DNA of 64,000 nt from Lottia gigantea (taxonomy: Eukaryota > Mollusca > Gastropoda > Lottiidae), in the NCBI RefSeq assembly GCF_000327385.1, contig NW_008711162.1, forward strand, positions 74,334 to 138,333, given 5' to 3'. A model generated the notes under the pieces. It saw nothing but the letters and a program-made list of their open reading frames with translations. It did no database searches and had not been told where the DNA came from. How positions within the stretch are numbered: position 1 is the first letter of the stretch; the number at the start of each line of letters is the position of its first letter. Shown here piece after piece: positions 47,901 through 61,200 of this stretch. Both the position numbers and the translations under genes were made by a program.

Positions 47901-50715
47901 GTAGGACGTTTTACATATTTCTTTTCTCATTATTTTCGTAATTATTTTGTACTTGTTTGAACTAAACATTTGGCACAACGTTAGATTTTTTTTTACTTCT
48001 GCCATTTGCGAGTTATCTAATCAAGTTGAACCCATTTGACGTCTGCGACAACTTTAATGAGTTTGATTCACCTTAAAATATGTCCAAAGCAGGAAAGTTT
48101 TTTGCTAATTTGCTATTCAACCAAAGTAAATGGCAGTGATTTCTTGGAGGACTCGATTGTATAAATCAAATTGTACGACGTGCGAACTTCATTTGTATTG
48201 CCATGGGACGTCTGTCATAAAATGTTTTGTCAGTTCTGTAAATATTTTAAATTTTAAACTTTTCAATGCACTGATTTCTTGAAATGGTTGGATACTTTAA
48301 AACAAGTTGAACGTGACGTAAGATTTTTGTTGCCTGACATAGGACGTCTGTCACAAATTGATTTCTAAGTTTTATATAAATATTAGAAATGTTCAATAAA
48401 CTGATTTAATTTTCCTTCTGCAAAAACAACTTATCGTTTGGCCTACGTATTGGCGTCACTTGCTTGTACGTTACGTGAAATACTGGCAAGGGACATATTA
48501 TGTATTTATAAAATTTGATTAGAGCAATGTATTGTTATGATACTATAATTTTTTCATTATAATAACCATATTTGTTTTCACTTTATTATTATTTTATCGA
48601 CCACAAATCGTTATTTACGGCCATTGTCGAAACCTGATCTATCTTTCCATATCATTCCTTCATCGAATCGACTCAAATCATTATCATTAAAATGCGCCTT
48701 TAGGCTACAGACAGCACTTTGTTGTGCATCCATTCAATTTGTATTCTCACTTTGAATGCAGCTTTTTAGTCTTTGAGCAATTGAAATTTATTTTTCCTAT
48801 ATTTTGTCTTTGTACGTAAATAGCCTACGTAATTGATATATAGAATATATATACGTATATCATCCAAATTAGATTTACATCTCTTAATTACATCTGATTT
48901 TTATTAGATTTTCATTTCAACTTTCAAAAGTTTTAACGTTTTGATTGAATTTTTGTGTAATTACTACTAGTGAGTGAGCAGTTTTCGTAGTAAAAGAAAT
49001 GTGTAAATGAAAACGTATATTATTTGTTTTGAGATGAATATTTAAAGGCTTCTGAATACAGAAGGGAATTTCAGATTGATTCAACAGACGACATCTAACG
49101 GGGGCGTACAAAAGTAGTATTTTTACGTCTGTTGGTTGTGTAAAAAAAAGATATAACACAGTTAATCTGAAACGAATTACGTTTGAGGGCAATGGGTAAA
49201 ATAAAGTTTACAGTTGTAGTAAAAAATAGGCAGATATATAAAATGTGAACGAAACATCATTAAGTAATAGAATATCTTTGATCCTTGTGTCGAACGCGCC
49301 TTGGTATTTATTTACATTTATGTGATTGTTTTCCTTTCTTTTTTTGCTGTACATACATCATGTTTATTTCGAAAACCTGGAAAACCAATCAAGTGGATTA
49401 TTATATCTCCTTCTCAAAACATTCACATAACATTTGATGCTATGAATTTCTGCTTAAGTCTTTAAGATGATTTTTCTTTGCTAGTCAGGAATGTGTACTA
49501 TTGGCTGTATCTTTATTGTGTTATTTCATATTTTAAACATGTTATTTTTTACAGGTTTTGACTTCTACACTGAACTGAAAATATGGCAAATTATTATAGA
49601 AAATAATATACTTGGGCAATTTTCCAGTATCGTTTCATAGAACAAATTAATTTGTAAAGATATAATGAATTTCATAGAAAATTTATTTTTTATTACATTG
49701 AGAATATCATACCCCCTTTGAATTCTGCTTAACAAATTTGCATCTTTTGCAAATAATATTGTTCGGCACTTGAAGCAAATGTTTCACTGCAGTTCATTAT
49801 ATTCAGTTTCAAAGAGCCGCTGAATTTTTTAAGTGGGGGATTTTTTGTGCCCACTTTCAAAAAGAATAATCAAAATGAACACTTAGCCTACTTGAATGGC
49901 CATTCAATACGCCTATATCTTTTAAAATACTAATGTAAAATGGGCGAATATTTATTGAAGAAATGTAAAGGCCTTGTTCACGTCCTGATTGAATCTTTTT
50001 AAAGTATGGCATCTCGTTAAAAACTTGTGTTGAAAGAGTTAGAGTAAGGTGGGTTGGGTAGCTAGGATGTCTAACAAGAAGTAACATTGAATAGGTTGAA
50101 TACGGAGAATAAATGAAGTCATCGAGGCGTGGAAAAGTTCTCTCTTGTTATTGCCCCTTCAACGAGGCTATTTTGTTAATATTTTTCTCTCTATATAACA
50201 AACATTACTTGACGATATTTTTATAAAATAGACATCTTTTGATTGTTGTCGAGATACTTCACATTCTCAAATATTGTGATTTGTATAAAATAAATAGAAA
50301 GCTTCTTCTTGATTTGTCATTTCTTCACTTTTAACTTTTCTTTCTAAATACTTATGTCAATCTTCAAATGGACGAACACAAAATTTCTTAAATTGAAATA
50401 AAGAACCTTTTGTTACTAATGAATTTACTCGAACTTCTTGATCTTTTCTTAGTATATGAATCAAACGTCAGCATTTTGTGTGCATTTTCCATTACATAAT
50501 TTTAGGCGTCACCAAATTCAACTTCAGACGTCGCCACATTCAATATGCACACATTTAACTGTTATTATTTACATTTTAATTAATTTCTGAAATCTGCGCG
50601 TGATTAAAAAGATTTTTTAAAATTTATTTTCATTTTGCATATGGTACATGTTGACCGTCTACCACAAGCTTGCGTTCGAAATCACAGAAATTTCGTTGCT
50701 TTTACAATAGAATAG
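47901..50715 (+). other. Intron between exon 1c and the paired-box exon, first part
   Basis: No exon recognised. The minus-strand frames 48917-49192 and 49857-50087 have no recognisable domain. A small direct repeat, GGCGTCACCAAATTCAA and GACGTCGCCACATTCAA, lies at 50507-50545. Confidence 0.45.
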
Positions 50716-50985
50716 CCAAGTTCTATTTTGTAAATTTTGCCTTTTTATGTATATTAGTAGCACCCTTAGTAATATCAGAATACATTCATAATTATTAAAG
50801 TGTTTCCATCAGAATGACCAAGTTTTTTTTGTACATTTTGCCTTTTTATGTAAATTAGTAGCACCTTTGGTAACATCAGACTTAATACATAATTATTAAA
50901 GTGTTTCCATCAGAATGAACAAGTATATTTTGTACATTTAGTCCTTTTATGTAAATTGGTAGAACCCTTAGTAATATCAGACTAC
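50716..50985 (+). repeat. Triplicated 101-102 bp tandem repeat
   Basis: Copies start at 50716, 50818 and about 50919. Each has CAAGT, a T-rich stretch, TTTTGTA.ATTT, CCTTTTTATGTA.ATTAGTAG and CACC(C/T)TTAGTAATATCAGA. Copies 1 and 2 also share CATAATTATTAAAGTGTTTC. The third copy is truncated near 50985. It is intronic, about 650 bp before the paired-box exon. Confidence 0.92.
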
Positions 50986-51637
50986 TAGGTGTTGTTGTAT
51001 AAAATAATTAAAAATCTCTGTACATTTTTGATTGTTAATTATTTGCTTTATTGGCGAACTTTATTTAAAGTGCACTTCTCTACTAGTCTACAAATGATAT
51101 GGCATTTTAAATTTCATGAAATATTCAACAAAATATTCAAGCATAACTGCCCTGAATATGATTATACACGTATTCAGCCAATTAAAATGGTATAATATAT
51201 GTTTTGTATTCGGTTATCAAGTTGTACGTAAAGATAATATCAATTAAAATTGAATATATGTATAAAATTACGCATCTTAAAAATTATAATATACAAATGT
51301 TTAAATATTGCGTGGAATTATATTTTTAAAAAAATGCTGAAATCTTTCACTGTGACAAGAAAAAAATATGTGAAATACTGCCTAGTGGTATGAAAAAACA
51401 ATTCGTATCATGTAAAAGGCAGACATCGAATCGGGATTTTAGGTCATCCTTGGACGGAGAATAAAAAAAATGGTATACCCCCAAAAAAATATCTGAATAT
51501 GATTTTAATGCTTAAATCATTTTGAATTTTTTACAGTTGAATTTTTTATGACGACCCATCATTATACGTGGATAATTTTGGAATCTTTTCTCATAGGTTA
51601 ACATTAAACTAAATTGTTGATAATTTTTTACTTACAG
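50986..51637 (+). other. Intron end before the paired-box exon
   Basis: AT-rich intron sequence ending in the acceptor TTTTTTACTTACAG at 51637. No alternative exon seen. Confidence 0.6.
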
Positions 51638-51803
51638 GTCATGGGGGTGTGAACCAGTTAGGAGGCGTCTTTGTCAATGGCAGACCCCTACCGGAAGTAG
51701 TAAGAAACAGAATAGTAGATTTAGCACACCAAGGTGTTCGACCATGTGATATTTCAAGACAACTCCGAGTTTCACATGGCTGTGTTAGCAAGATATTAGG
51801 AAG
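51638..51803 (+). CDS. Pax2/5/8: Pax2/5/8 paired-box exon (N-terminal PAI subdomain)
   Basis: This exon encodes the first half of the paired domain, the DNA-binding module of a nuclear transcription factor. After TTACAG it begins on the second base of a codon (phase 1): [10 protein letters not shown] beta-hairpin, helix 1 [16 protein letters not shown], helix 2 RPCDISRQL, recognition helix [11 protein letters not shown]. It ends at AAG|GTAAGT in phase 2. The residues QLRVSH (Gln, Arg and His at the known specificity positions 42, 44 and 47) mark the Pax2/5/8 and Pax1/9 class, not Pax6 (Ile, Gln, Asn). As I recall, its 166 nt and phases are the same as in vertebrate PAX2/5/8 exon 2. RNRIVDL has Asn where most family members have Gln. 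It is the common acceptor for the alternative first exons upstream. Intact. Confidence 0.98.
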
Positions 51804-54800
51804 GTAAGTTGTCCAAATTTATTTTTCATTCTGCCATGACTATCAATCAGAAAGAGTACCCAAAAATAAAAATGGCGGATTCCTGAAAATATGATCAACG
51901 TTTACAAGACCCTGTTATCATAAATAAATGTAGCTGAATTTACAGTGATGCTAGTGTTCAAGTTATCGGAGTCAGATTTGTTAATTAAAAATAAGGTTCT
52001 TAAGGATATCTCAGAGTTCTTGTTAACCTGATGATACATCTGTACCCGAAACATGTATCACAAGGTTTGACCATCATATCATGATGTTTCGGACAACAAA
52101 CCTAGGAAACATAACTTATGATAAGTTTCAAGTGATACATTTGTTTACACTTTAGTTTTGCTTTGTTTACATTGGTAACCATTGTTTTCATTTCACTATT
52201 AAGTGTTGGTCAATGATTTTGGCTATTATTTCTGGAAGGCACTCAAGTCTCATCTAGGACATACTGATAATAGACTTTAAGTAGAAGATGGTGTCTAACG
52301 CTGGTCTGATCTTTATCAACTGATGAGCAGATCGAGAGCAATTTGCTAGATGGTCTTTAACTTGGCAGACCGGTAGTTGATAATGAGACCTTGTTTACTC
52401 TTCATATTGCCAATGTATTGTTTTCCTATAACGATTCAGTGTTGAAACTGAACAGTCGTGATAGAAAGGCTTTAATTTACTTGATTGCCGAGTCCATATT
52501 TTTTTCTGCTAAATTGCTTCGGGCAACAAAATATTATCAAACTTGCCATCTAGCTTGATAAAAGGCGGGTTGAGCGCTCGGCATTCTAATAATAACGATT
52601 TGTGCTGATTTCAATTATTGTCATAAAACTCCCTTATTTTAGCTTTGTTATACTATTATTAAATTTTCGACAAAGTATTTTTTTATTATTTTTCATCAAA
52701 TTTCAATTTGCCAGGTGTTGTTGGTCAAGGAAACAGGGAAAAAATGAAAAATATTAAAATTAAAATTGGTTCTTATTTTTTTGGTCCGAAATTTTGATTG
52801 CTGTTGCTGAAATATTGTTTGCTGAATATTATCCTCTCATTATCCAAAATTTTCTCCATTGTAAACTGATTGATCTTCATTATCGTCCATTAAGAAGAAA
52901 AGCTTCCTTTAAATATTTTTATTTCGTATAGTGAAAATGAATTCAGCTGGTTGTTTACATTTTTCATCCATAGCCCTTCTATGTCAGTTCGTAAGCTAAT
53001 TGTCATTCATAGATTTAGGCAGATCTTTTATGAACCAAATAACCTTAAAAACAGAAGAAAAAAATGACAGATCTTAATTTCTCTGATATCCCTTAATTTG
53101 GATCATTTTGCTAAAATTTCGGTGATTTGAGGCTCGTATTTCTGAGTGGAAATGATAGAATGAGAAACGTTAGAAGTGAAAGATAAATCAACTCGCGTGA
53201 CAAAACTCAGTCAGACAATAATTCTCAAGTTGTTTGATAGCCGAGTCTATTGTACTGTTTTTTGTTCCAATTTGGCATCGCTAATATTTATGGTTAGATC
53301 TATGTACATTGATAAAATCCTACGGCGATTATTTAAAAGGAAGGAGCATGCTCGTGTTACGTTCACTGTTGAGACATTAACATGTAGCGAACAAAGTAGC
53401 ACGCAATCGAAACACGATTTTCTAATTATTGCCTTCAATCCATATTTACATAGAATTCTTAAAACTTTGACATTAATAGTCAATATTGAGATTTTTATGA
53501 ATAAGAATTCTTCAAACTAATATAAAGGCCTTTGCATGTTGAAATTTCATATCTTTGCAACAATGGTGTTATTTATGGGAAATTAGCTTGGACAAAAATA
53601 ACTGCTCTGTAAATTATGGGGGAAAATAGCTTGCAAATTAAGAAATGTTTTAGTATGCAAAAGCTTGAGACAAACAGTAACCTCTTACTGCTTTGGAAAT
53701 TCTGGAAGAAAAGTTTGGAAATTGAGCAAGATTTGTAGAGTGCAATAACTTGAAGAAAATAGTAACCTGTTACTAGTAACAGCATAATTGAGCAAAAGGA
53801 TACGTTTCGGCTTTAGGAAGATTTGTTTACAATTGAAATATCTCGAGAGGGAAGCAGTTGTTTTTGACCTCTCAATACTATAGGTGTATATTAATATATT
53901 AAAACAATTTTAAAGGTCTAATTATTGTGATACGCATCAAAACATGGATTTGTTTGTGTGGAAAGAAAAATATAAGAGTATCGGATAAAGCGGATCTGAA
54001 GTTGAAAATTATCGTATTTATAATTGACCATGTGAAGTGGTGTGGAAGAGGGACTACAAGACGGTAGAAGGTCGATTGCTAAGCACCAGGCCGAAACCTA
54101 TCGCAGTGTCAACAAGTACACTGAGCATGTCTTCAGTCTATTACCTTGTAATTATGTTACATTATGAAAATTAATAACCCTTTTGCCTCAGTGCCTCTCA
54201 TTTAAATAACATTGAAATTTTATATGGCATTGAAAATATCATACAGCGTTATATATGGACTCCCATTGATATTAGTTTTGACTTTAATTTTAATAGTAAA
54301 TTGTCTCCCTTTGTTTTGAAATTATTGTTTTTATGCCAGAGCGAAATTACAATAAGCCATTGCCATTTTTCCAGAATTCGAATTCTTTGCCACATTTTAA
54401 CTCTTCAGCATTTTAAGTGCTAGATGTGAAAAATGCGACGGATGTCTGTTAGGAAGTAGACATAATTACTCTTCTAAAACACCTACTGACACTCTTTCAC
54501 AGTCCATAGTAGAGTACCTGCATGGTATATATATATCGTAATATAAGCATTGATCTCAGAAGCAAATTATCTTCATAATTTAATTATTATCTTTGCTTGA
54601 TTTTTATCTGAAGTTAATTAGTAAAATAAAGAATAAGAATATAAACAATTCAAGAATTCAATTAAATATATTAGATACATATAGAACTTTTTATTGTCTA
54701 CAAATACAAAGAACTTATATTGTAACTTAAATATCTATGAAAAAGGAAAATCAATTTCCATAACGATTTTTGCACGCCACATTTTCTGCCGTCCGTTCAG

Positions 54801-56584
54801 AATGAAAAATTTGTTGTAATTTAAAATATGATAATTTTGCACCTTCAATGAAGTCTTCATCATATATTCAAGAATTACTATTGAAATTTTTATTTTCGTT
54901 CCACAGACCGTTTCCTCCAAATTCGACCTTTTGTACGAAATTGCTATTGTTTCGTTTCGGCTTTAATCTTAAAAATTTGCACGACTCGAGTGACAGGTTG
55001 CGCCTTAAATTAGGATTAGTTTTGATCATTGAAAATTATACCGATTCTAGTTAATAGAATCAAAATGCAAACACATGTTTCCTATTCATGAACACTTGTA
55101 GTCTTTTCACAAATTTATCGATCTCATATACCTGACCTTAAATGAAAACAGAAAACAAAGTCAGTCAGTATTTTTGCTTGTAGACTGTACACACGTGCTA
55201 CCAATCTATAGTGCAACTTGCATCAAGCACGGTACTTGTCATACGCATCCGTCAACATGTTCACATTCTGCTGAAAATATGTAAATGAATCTTGCAGCTC
55301 CATGTGTATAGATCCAAATTAACATAATCTGGCTGAATTATGAAGTATATTGTTAGATGCACCATAAAAAGACCATGCTGTTTTAGTTCCAGGCTTGATT
55401 CTAACAAATGTTTTTAAACATTTTATTACTTTGAAAAATTCAATCTGAATATAATCTAGTTTTATGTTCGTATCAAGTGAAAGTGTACTCCATGGCATAG
55501 AGTCACATGTGTTGAATTGAACCATCAAAATAAATAGAGCTAGGAGATATAAAATTTAATGTCACTGTCATCAGTGGAGGTTCGATTTCACGTTAGATCT
55601 GAATTTTGGTTAGCAGTCTTAATAATTCACGAGTTATTGCTCGTGTCATGACAATATAACGTTCATTGCTCACTGCATGGCGTTGAACATTTAGATTAGC
55701 AATTGAAGGGTTTATTTTAGCGAATTCAAGGTGCAATCTTGTTATTTTCGTCATGCTAAGGTTATGTCAAATATTTTTAATTTCGGTAGAATATTCGATC
55801 AAGGCTGAAAAATAAACAAAGAATTTGATACGTGATAATTAAATTCTAAGTAGGCATTACTCATAAGAAAAATACGTTATTCTTACATAGACTTATCCTA
55901 GATGATGAAAATTATTTTTTACCGTTACATTGTGTTGAAAGTAGGAATACATCCCCGAATAATAAAGATACAGACACCTTTTTATATCAAATCTATTGTA
56001 CTCGAGAAAATACGAGAGACGACGAGTCTGATGCTTTTATTATCTTTTTTGAAAAAGAGCAACATGTTAGTGTAGAGCGACATCTAGTGTATTGTATATT
56101 GAACTAAAGATAGTTAATCGAGTATTGAGAACTTCGGCTTGGGGTTATTCTTTAAAGACTGGTTTTTGATAGACTTAACGTCCCTTTCTAAAAACATCGA
56201 TCCAGTTTGCCTAATGAAGTGTTGGACTCTTTAGTTTGACGACGAGACGTGCCAATAAGGCCTTGAGGTGTTTTCTTTTCTATCATTTTGTTGGTCTTTT
56301 CTTTGGCTTAAAAGCATGCCGTTTAGTTAAATATGATTATTATATAGCTCTGACTAAACAGCTGTCCTTTTTTGGTGGCTTAAGAATCAAAAGTGCTTCA
56401 AGGGCTTTTTACAAGTATGAAATTGTATTTAAATAATATATTGATATGAAGACCCCTTTAAGGCGTTTTAGAGAATTCTAAAATTGCTTTTTATAAGCTG
56501 TTTTGTTTATTTGTGTTTGACCTGAAGTTGGTAACAAAATGTCGTTCTTTCGGAGGACTATATATGATATTCACAATTCAAGAT
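51804..56584 (+). other. Intron inside the paired domain, first part
   Basis: Intron of 6.3 kb in total (to 58100). No alternative paired-domain exon recognised. The open frames on both strands at 53176-53520 overlap and lack any known domain. Small YY1-like AAAATGGCGG at about 51870. Confidence 0.5.
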
Positions 56585-56880
56585 CATAAATCTCGAGTTT
56601 ATAAAATCCCAATGATCACAATTTAATCACAATTATTACATCACAATTTGAACAATGTTATACCCAAAGTCTTTAATATTATTTTTATTTTAAAAAGTGA
56701 TCAAAATCAAAATTTCACTGATCACAAAATTTTCACGATTATTATATTAAATCGCAATTTGAGAAAATGTCATACCATGGGTCGATTTTATAAATCAAAA
56801 CTCCAAATGGTCACGATCAAAATATTATCACGATAATTAAATCACAAATTGAAAAAAAAATGTCACACCAAGAACATATA
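56585..56880 (+). repeat. Degenerate tandem array, about 90-110 bp unit
   Basis: Landmark ATC(A/G)CAA(T/A)TTGA followed by AATGT.ATACC or AATGTCACACC occurs at 56640, 56751 and 56841. Between the landmarks, TTTATAAA(T/A)C, CCAAATG or CCCAATG, and ATCAC(A/G)AT..TTA recur. It is extremely A/T-rich, and ATCACAATT motifs continue to about 56960. Confidence 0.7.
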
Positions 56881-58100
56881 ATAAACAGAAATAAGTTATC
56901 AATATATCACAATTGGCAATTTATTATATCACAATAGATAATATAATAACGTTATCACAAATCTATATAATAAAGTAATATGATATGTATAGTGTAGATC
57001 TAAATGCAATTATCTTTCATTGATAATCACAATAAATAGAACTTGTTTACTTGGCAGTGTGTTTATCTAGATTTATTTGCTGTATATTGATTCAATTAAA
57101 TCAAACGAAAGGTCAGGCGGAATTTAATGTTTTGCAGTAAGATTGAAGTGTCTTGCTTCTGGAACGCAAATTTTAGATGAAATTTCCTTAAAATGTCATT
57201 TAAATACAAATTTTGTTATAATAATTGAAATTTTATGTTATATAGAAACATGCATTGATATGTCAACAGTCGTCAAAATAGGTTTCCTGATATCACCTTA
57301 CGATGTCGGTTACAACCTGCCTTCTATATGCAAATCGAATCCATTTTCTTCTAGAATTATCATGCAAAATCACTAAACGAATGTAAACACTGTCACATCA
57401 TGCATGGCATAAGGATTCTGATTCTTTGCAGTGATTATACTTAATTTTCACTTTATGGCCAATACTTTTCTTTCTCATCTTAACTAAAAGAAAGTCATGA
57501 TGGGGAATAAGGAAATGGATAATAAAATAAACCTGGTCATGAATATTCATGAAGCTAATAAGATAAATCAATTGTCTTCCTTGATCTAGTGATAATTATC
57601 TAGAGATATTCCATTAGTAGATTTCTTTCTACTTATCTCAAGATACCAATCTCTTCTGAACTTTGTCGCTGAAGTTTTAGAAGACTGAGCATTCTCAAGT
57701 TATGCGATGATTTTCTTTGGTCCAAGTTCAAAACAAGAATGTTTTGATTTCCATGGTCTTTGATTAGCAATTCACAAACATTGGTCTTTGAAGGAGTATT
57801 TTTGGTAGTGGTGTTTTGCTTATATTGTTGGTCCAGCTTTTTAAAGCTTGTTTACAACTGGGTTATATCATGGTCAAAGTCAAGGACTTTTTTCTAACGC
57901 ATTCAATGGATTGATAATAATTATGATGAAGAAGGTTTAACCCTCCAAAACTGTAATTAACCCGTTCTCATTGACTTAAAGTGAATAAACTTTGGCCTTG
58001 GCCAGTTCTTTTATTGGACATATCTCGACCCACCCAAACATACAACTAAGTCTTTACTTTCACTGTAGCTTTTAAATACAAAAAAATCTTTTATTTTCAG
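56881..58100 (+). other. Intron end before the second paired-box exon
   Basis: No exon recognised. It ends in a clean acceptor, TCTTTTATTTTCAG, at 58100. Confidence 0.55.
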
Positions 58101-58298
58101 ATATTATGAAACCGGTTCCATTAGACCAGGGGTAATCGGTGGTTCCAAACCTAAAGTCGCCACACCGAAAGTCGTAGAAGCAATCACCCACTATAAGATA
58201 GACAATCCCACAATGTTTGCTTGGGAGATTCGGGACAGATTATTAGCTGAAAATGTGTGTACCCAAGATAATGTCCCTAGTGTGAGCTCAATAAATCG
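58101..58298 (+). CDS. Pax2/5/8: Pax2/5/8 paired-box exon (linker and RED subdomain)
   Basis: This exon continues the paired domain. It enters in phase 2 (AG|A completes Arg) and reads [19 protein letters not shown], the end of the recognition helix and the minor-groove linker. The C-terminal RED helices follow: [13 protein letters not shown], then [16 protein letters not shown], then PSVSSINR. It ends at CG|GTAAGC, phase 2. [18 protein letters not shown] and [14 protein letters not shown] are Pax2/5/8 signatures; Pax1/9 has LPGAIGGSKPRVTTP and DPGIFAWEI. Its 198-nt length agrees with what I recall for vertebrate PAX5 exon 3. The more variable stretch EAITHYKID and NVCTQDN is where this species differs. 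No breaks. Confidence 0.98.
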
Positions 58299-61200
58299 GT
58301 AAGCTTTTTATTTCGTAGATTTCGGTTTTTTTTTAACAAATCATGCTTTTCAAGTGCTTACTGCGTCATAATTTCGTATTAGTTACAATAATGTACATAT
58401 AAAAATTATGTAAAAAAAAAATACATATATAATCAAATTATAATTTTCCAAAATTCATTTTTAGCCAAAAAAAAGAACATTAAAATCATTCAGCGAGATA
58501 TAATTAGATGAACAAAAGCGCACAACCCTAAATTTCTGTACCATACTCTTAACAAAAGGAGGTAAAAAATGACAATAAGGAAATAAAAAGCGAAAAGTAT
58601 TCAATTGGACGAAGGTATCATTAAATTTCGTATTAAGTTCTATGGAATAATTTTATTTCAACGTATAAGTCAAATTAACCTTCATTTGATGTCTATTGAT
58701 GTGCTGTATGTCAAAATTGTGACGACCTGTCAATGAGACGGAATCTCTTGTGTATCTGGAAGGGTTAACGCTGTCAACAAGTTACTATATAATTACTCAG
58801 TCATTGAAAACGAAAATACGCCATTGACAGTCGCAGCATGGTTAAGTGAATGACAGCCAGTTTTGGGGGTTGTTCGCGTTCATATATTATAAAGATAATA
58901 AGTAGGCAATATAAAGATTTCTTTTAATTGGCGACAGTGAATTAGGATGTACTTAGAATACTATTTTCTCCAATTGCTATGAATGAATAAGACAAATTTT
59001 TTCTAGAATATTTACTATTTATGTGGTTATGTTTAAAATAATTATGTACAACAATCATACATATAAACATTATCGTATACGCCTAAAAGATTTGCTTGCA
59101 CTCAAACCATCTTGATTTTTTTCTTTTTTTCTTGAAAATCCATGTCCGTATTTCGATACTTGGGTAATTTAACATTAATCAAAACATTTCGAGATGTAGA
59201 CCTTAATACTTGAACGAAATATTGCTATAAATGTCGTATTAGCATGATGATCAAAGGGTTGATTTATACTTATTAACGCCTAAAGTACATCGGGTTTTTT
59301 TTAAATTTTAATCCAAATGAGGGTACGAATACAGAGATTATATTTAACAGAATAATAAACTCAAGTTATTCCTTCAGTAATTTTTTTTTATAACAAATCC
59401 TCACACCAGATTGAGAGAAGAAAAAAACAATTTAGAATTAATTAAAATGGTAGGGGTTATTTTGCCCTTTAACTTAATTTCTAAATTCATCAATAATACC
59501 AGCCATTTGAGGATTTATTTTATTCTTTTGACATTTTAAAAATAACTTGTTTTAAACAAGAGATTAATGTCATTATTTTATTTTATTTTTCCCTTCAAAA
59601 CATCTGTTAAAATTAGATTGTTCATTTTACCCATTGAACAAGTGCCCTTGTTATCGGTGTCATATGGGTTCTTATTAAGTACGTTATTAAGGGCATAACC
59701 TAAGGAGAACATTTTAAGCCGTGTCTTTCTACAGACTTTGCTGGTGTCCTTTGAATTAGGGTTGGGAAATATCATTAAAGTCGCTACGGGAGGCAATTCA
59801 TATACCTCTTGTTCAATAAAAATTAAATCTTTAACAACTAAGTACGAATATGACAAAAATAATCTCAAGTTCTCATAGTCGTTCAAAAACTACAGCGACC
59901 TTTCTTGACTTTGATTTTGAATTGTCTTTTGTTTTTCACTCGTGTAGATATAAAATTATAGAAACTTGAGAAAAAGCGACTATTCTGTAGTTGTATATTT
60001 ATCATGACCAAATCCAAAAGTTCCCAAGCTTTTCTGGCATGTAGTATAGGTTTAAAAAAGTTTCTATTATTTTGTTGTTTTGGGGGATTTTGACAGGAAA
60101 GTTTGAAATTTGTACTATATCTACCAGACTGTGGGAATAGAAAAGTAGAGCTTTCACCTTGCAGAACACATTAAATGCCTTTTCACTCGTGTGTGATTGT
60201 AAACGGTGATAATCCAATGGCTTACAAATGCCTATCATTGCTATATAAATATATGAAAGGAACGGGAAGTATAGGTATTATTTACAACAAAATACATCTT
60301 CTTATATCTTAAGTCAAAATCTAGCAAACTAGAAGTCTCAAACCTACAATTTCTCATCTCCACAACTTATCTCTCACAAAAGCCTATCAAAACATATCAT
60401 ACATACATTTTTCATACGTAGCATTAAAAGGCTATTATCCCTCTCATAAATTTTGCCTCGGGCTTTTCATCTGATGGAGTAGGTTTTTATTCAACTCTTG
60501 GGTCCTTTTATGCAATTTTTCTTATCGCGATCAACGATTTTCTTTTAGTATTCAGGTCTTTTCATAAAATGTTCGCAGTAGTTTAATATCATAAACCTTG
60601 CATCGAAATTATTGTTTTTAGTTCCTTTGAAATCGGTTCACTTCAAAGAAAAGCGACGTTTTTAGGTATCGAATTATGGTTCCCACATTTCTAAGCAAGT
60701 TTATGTTCCCTTTAAATCTAAGAGATATGAAATGACCGATGTTTGAAGGCTAATATTAACCATTTCTCAGCCGATTACAATGAATTATAGCAATCCACAC
60801 GAGACAAGTGCTGTTCCTATTCTGTACTGTTATGATCCTCCATTGTTCTGACCGTTTGTTATCTTTTAACATTAAAGAGTTCCTCAATTGGACAGGAGTC
60901 GAAATCACCTCTATTACAAAAGAGTTACGCCACACTTCATGCCAGATTTGTTCTGTTTGGGTCTATTATTTCGATGACTATGAGCTCCTTTTATTGCCTT
61001 GCACTACAAATGTTTCAAGATTTACACCCAAGAGCGAGATTCCGTGAAGCGGAAGGGCTTAATCAATCTAATGCTCTTTAAATGTTACCGAATTTAACTA
61101 CAGCTGTCAAGAAGTTTTTTTTCTATAATTCGAAATGAATTCGTATCGTAATAAGAAACGCAAGATTTCAACTTGTTATAACTTTATACCTAATAACATT

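Noticed and set aside
53176-53520. Overlapping 114- and 78-codon frames in the paired-domain intron
   Set aside because: Open on both strands, no known domain, and no pair of splice sites that would insert it in frame into the paired domain.
59578-59886. 102-codon minus-strand frame in the last intron
   Set aside because: Nothing recognisable and within chance expectation for the window.
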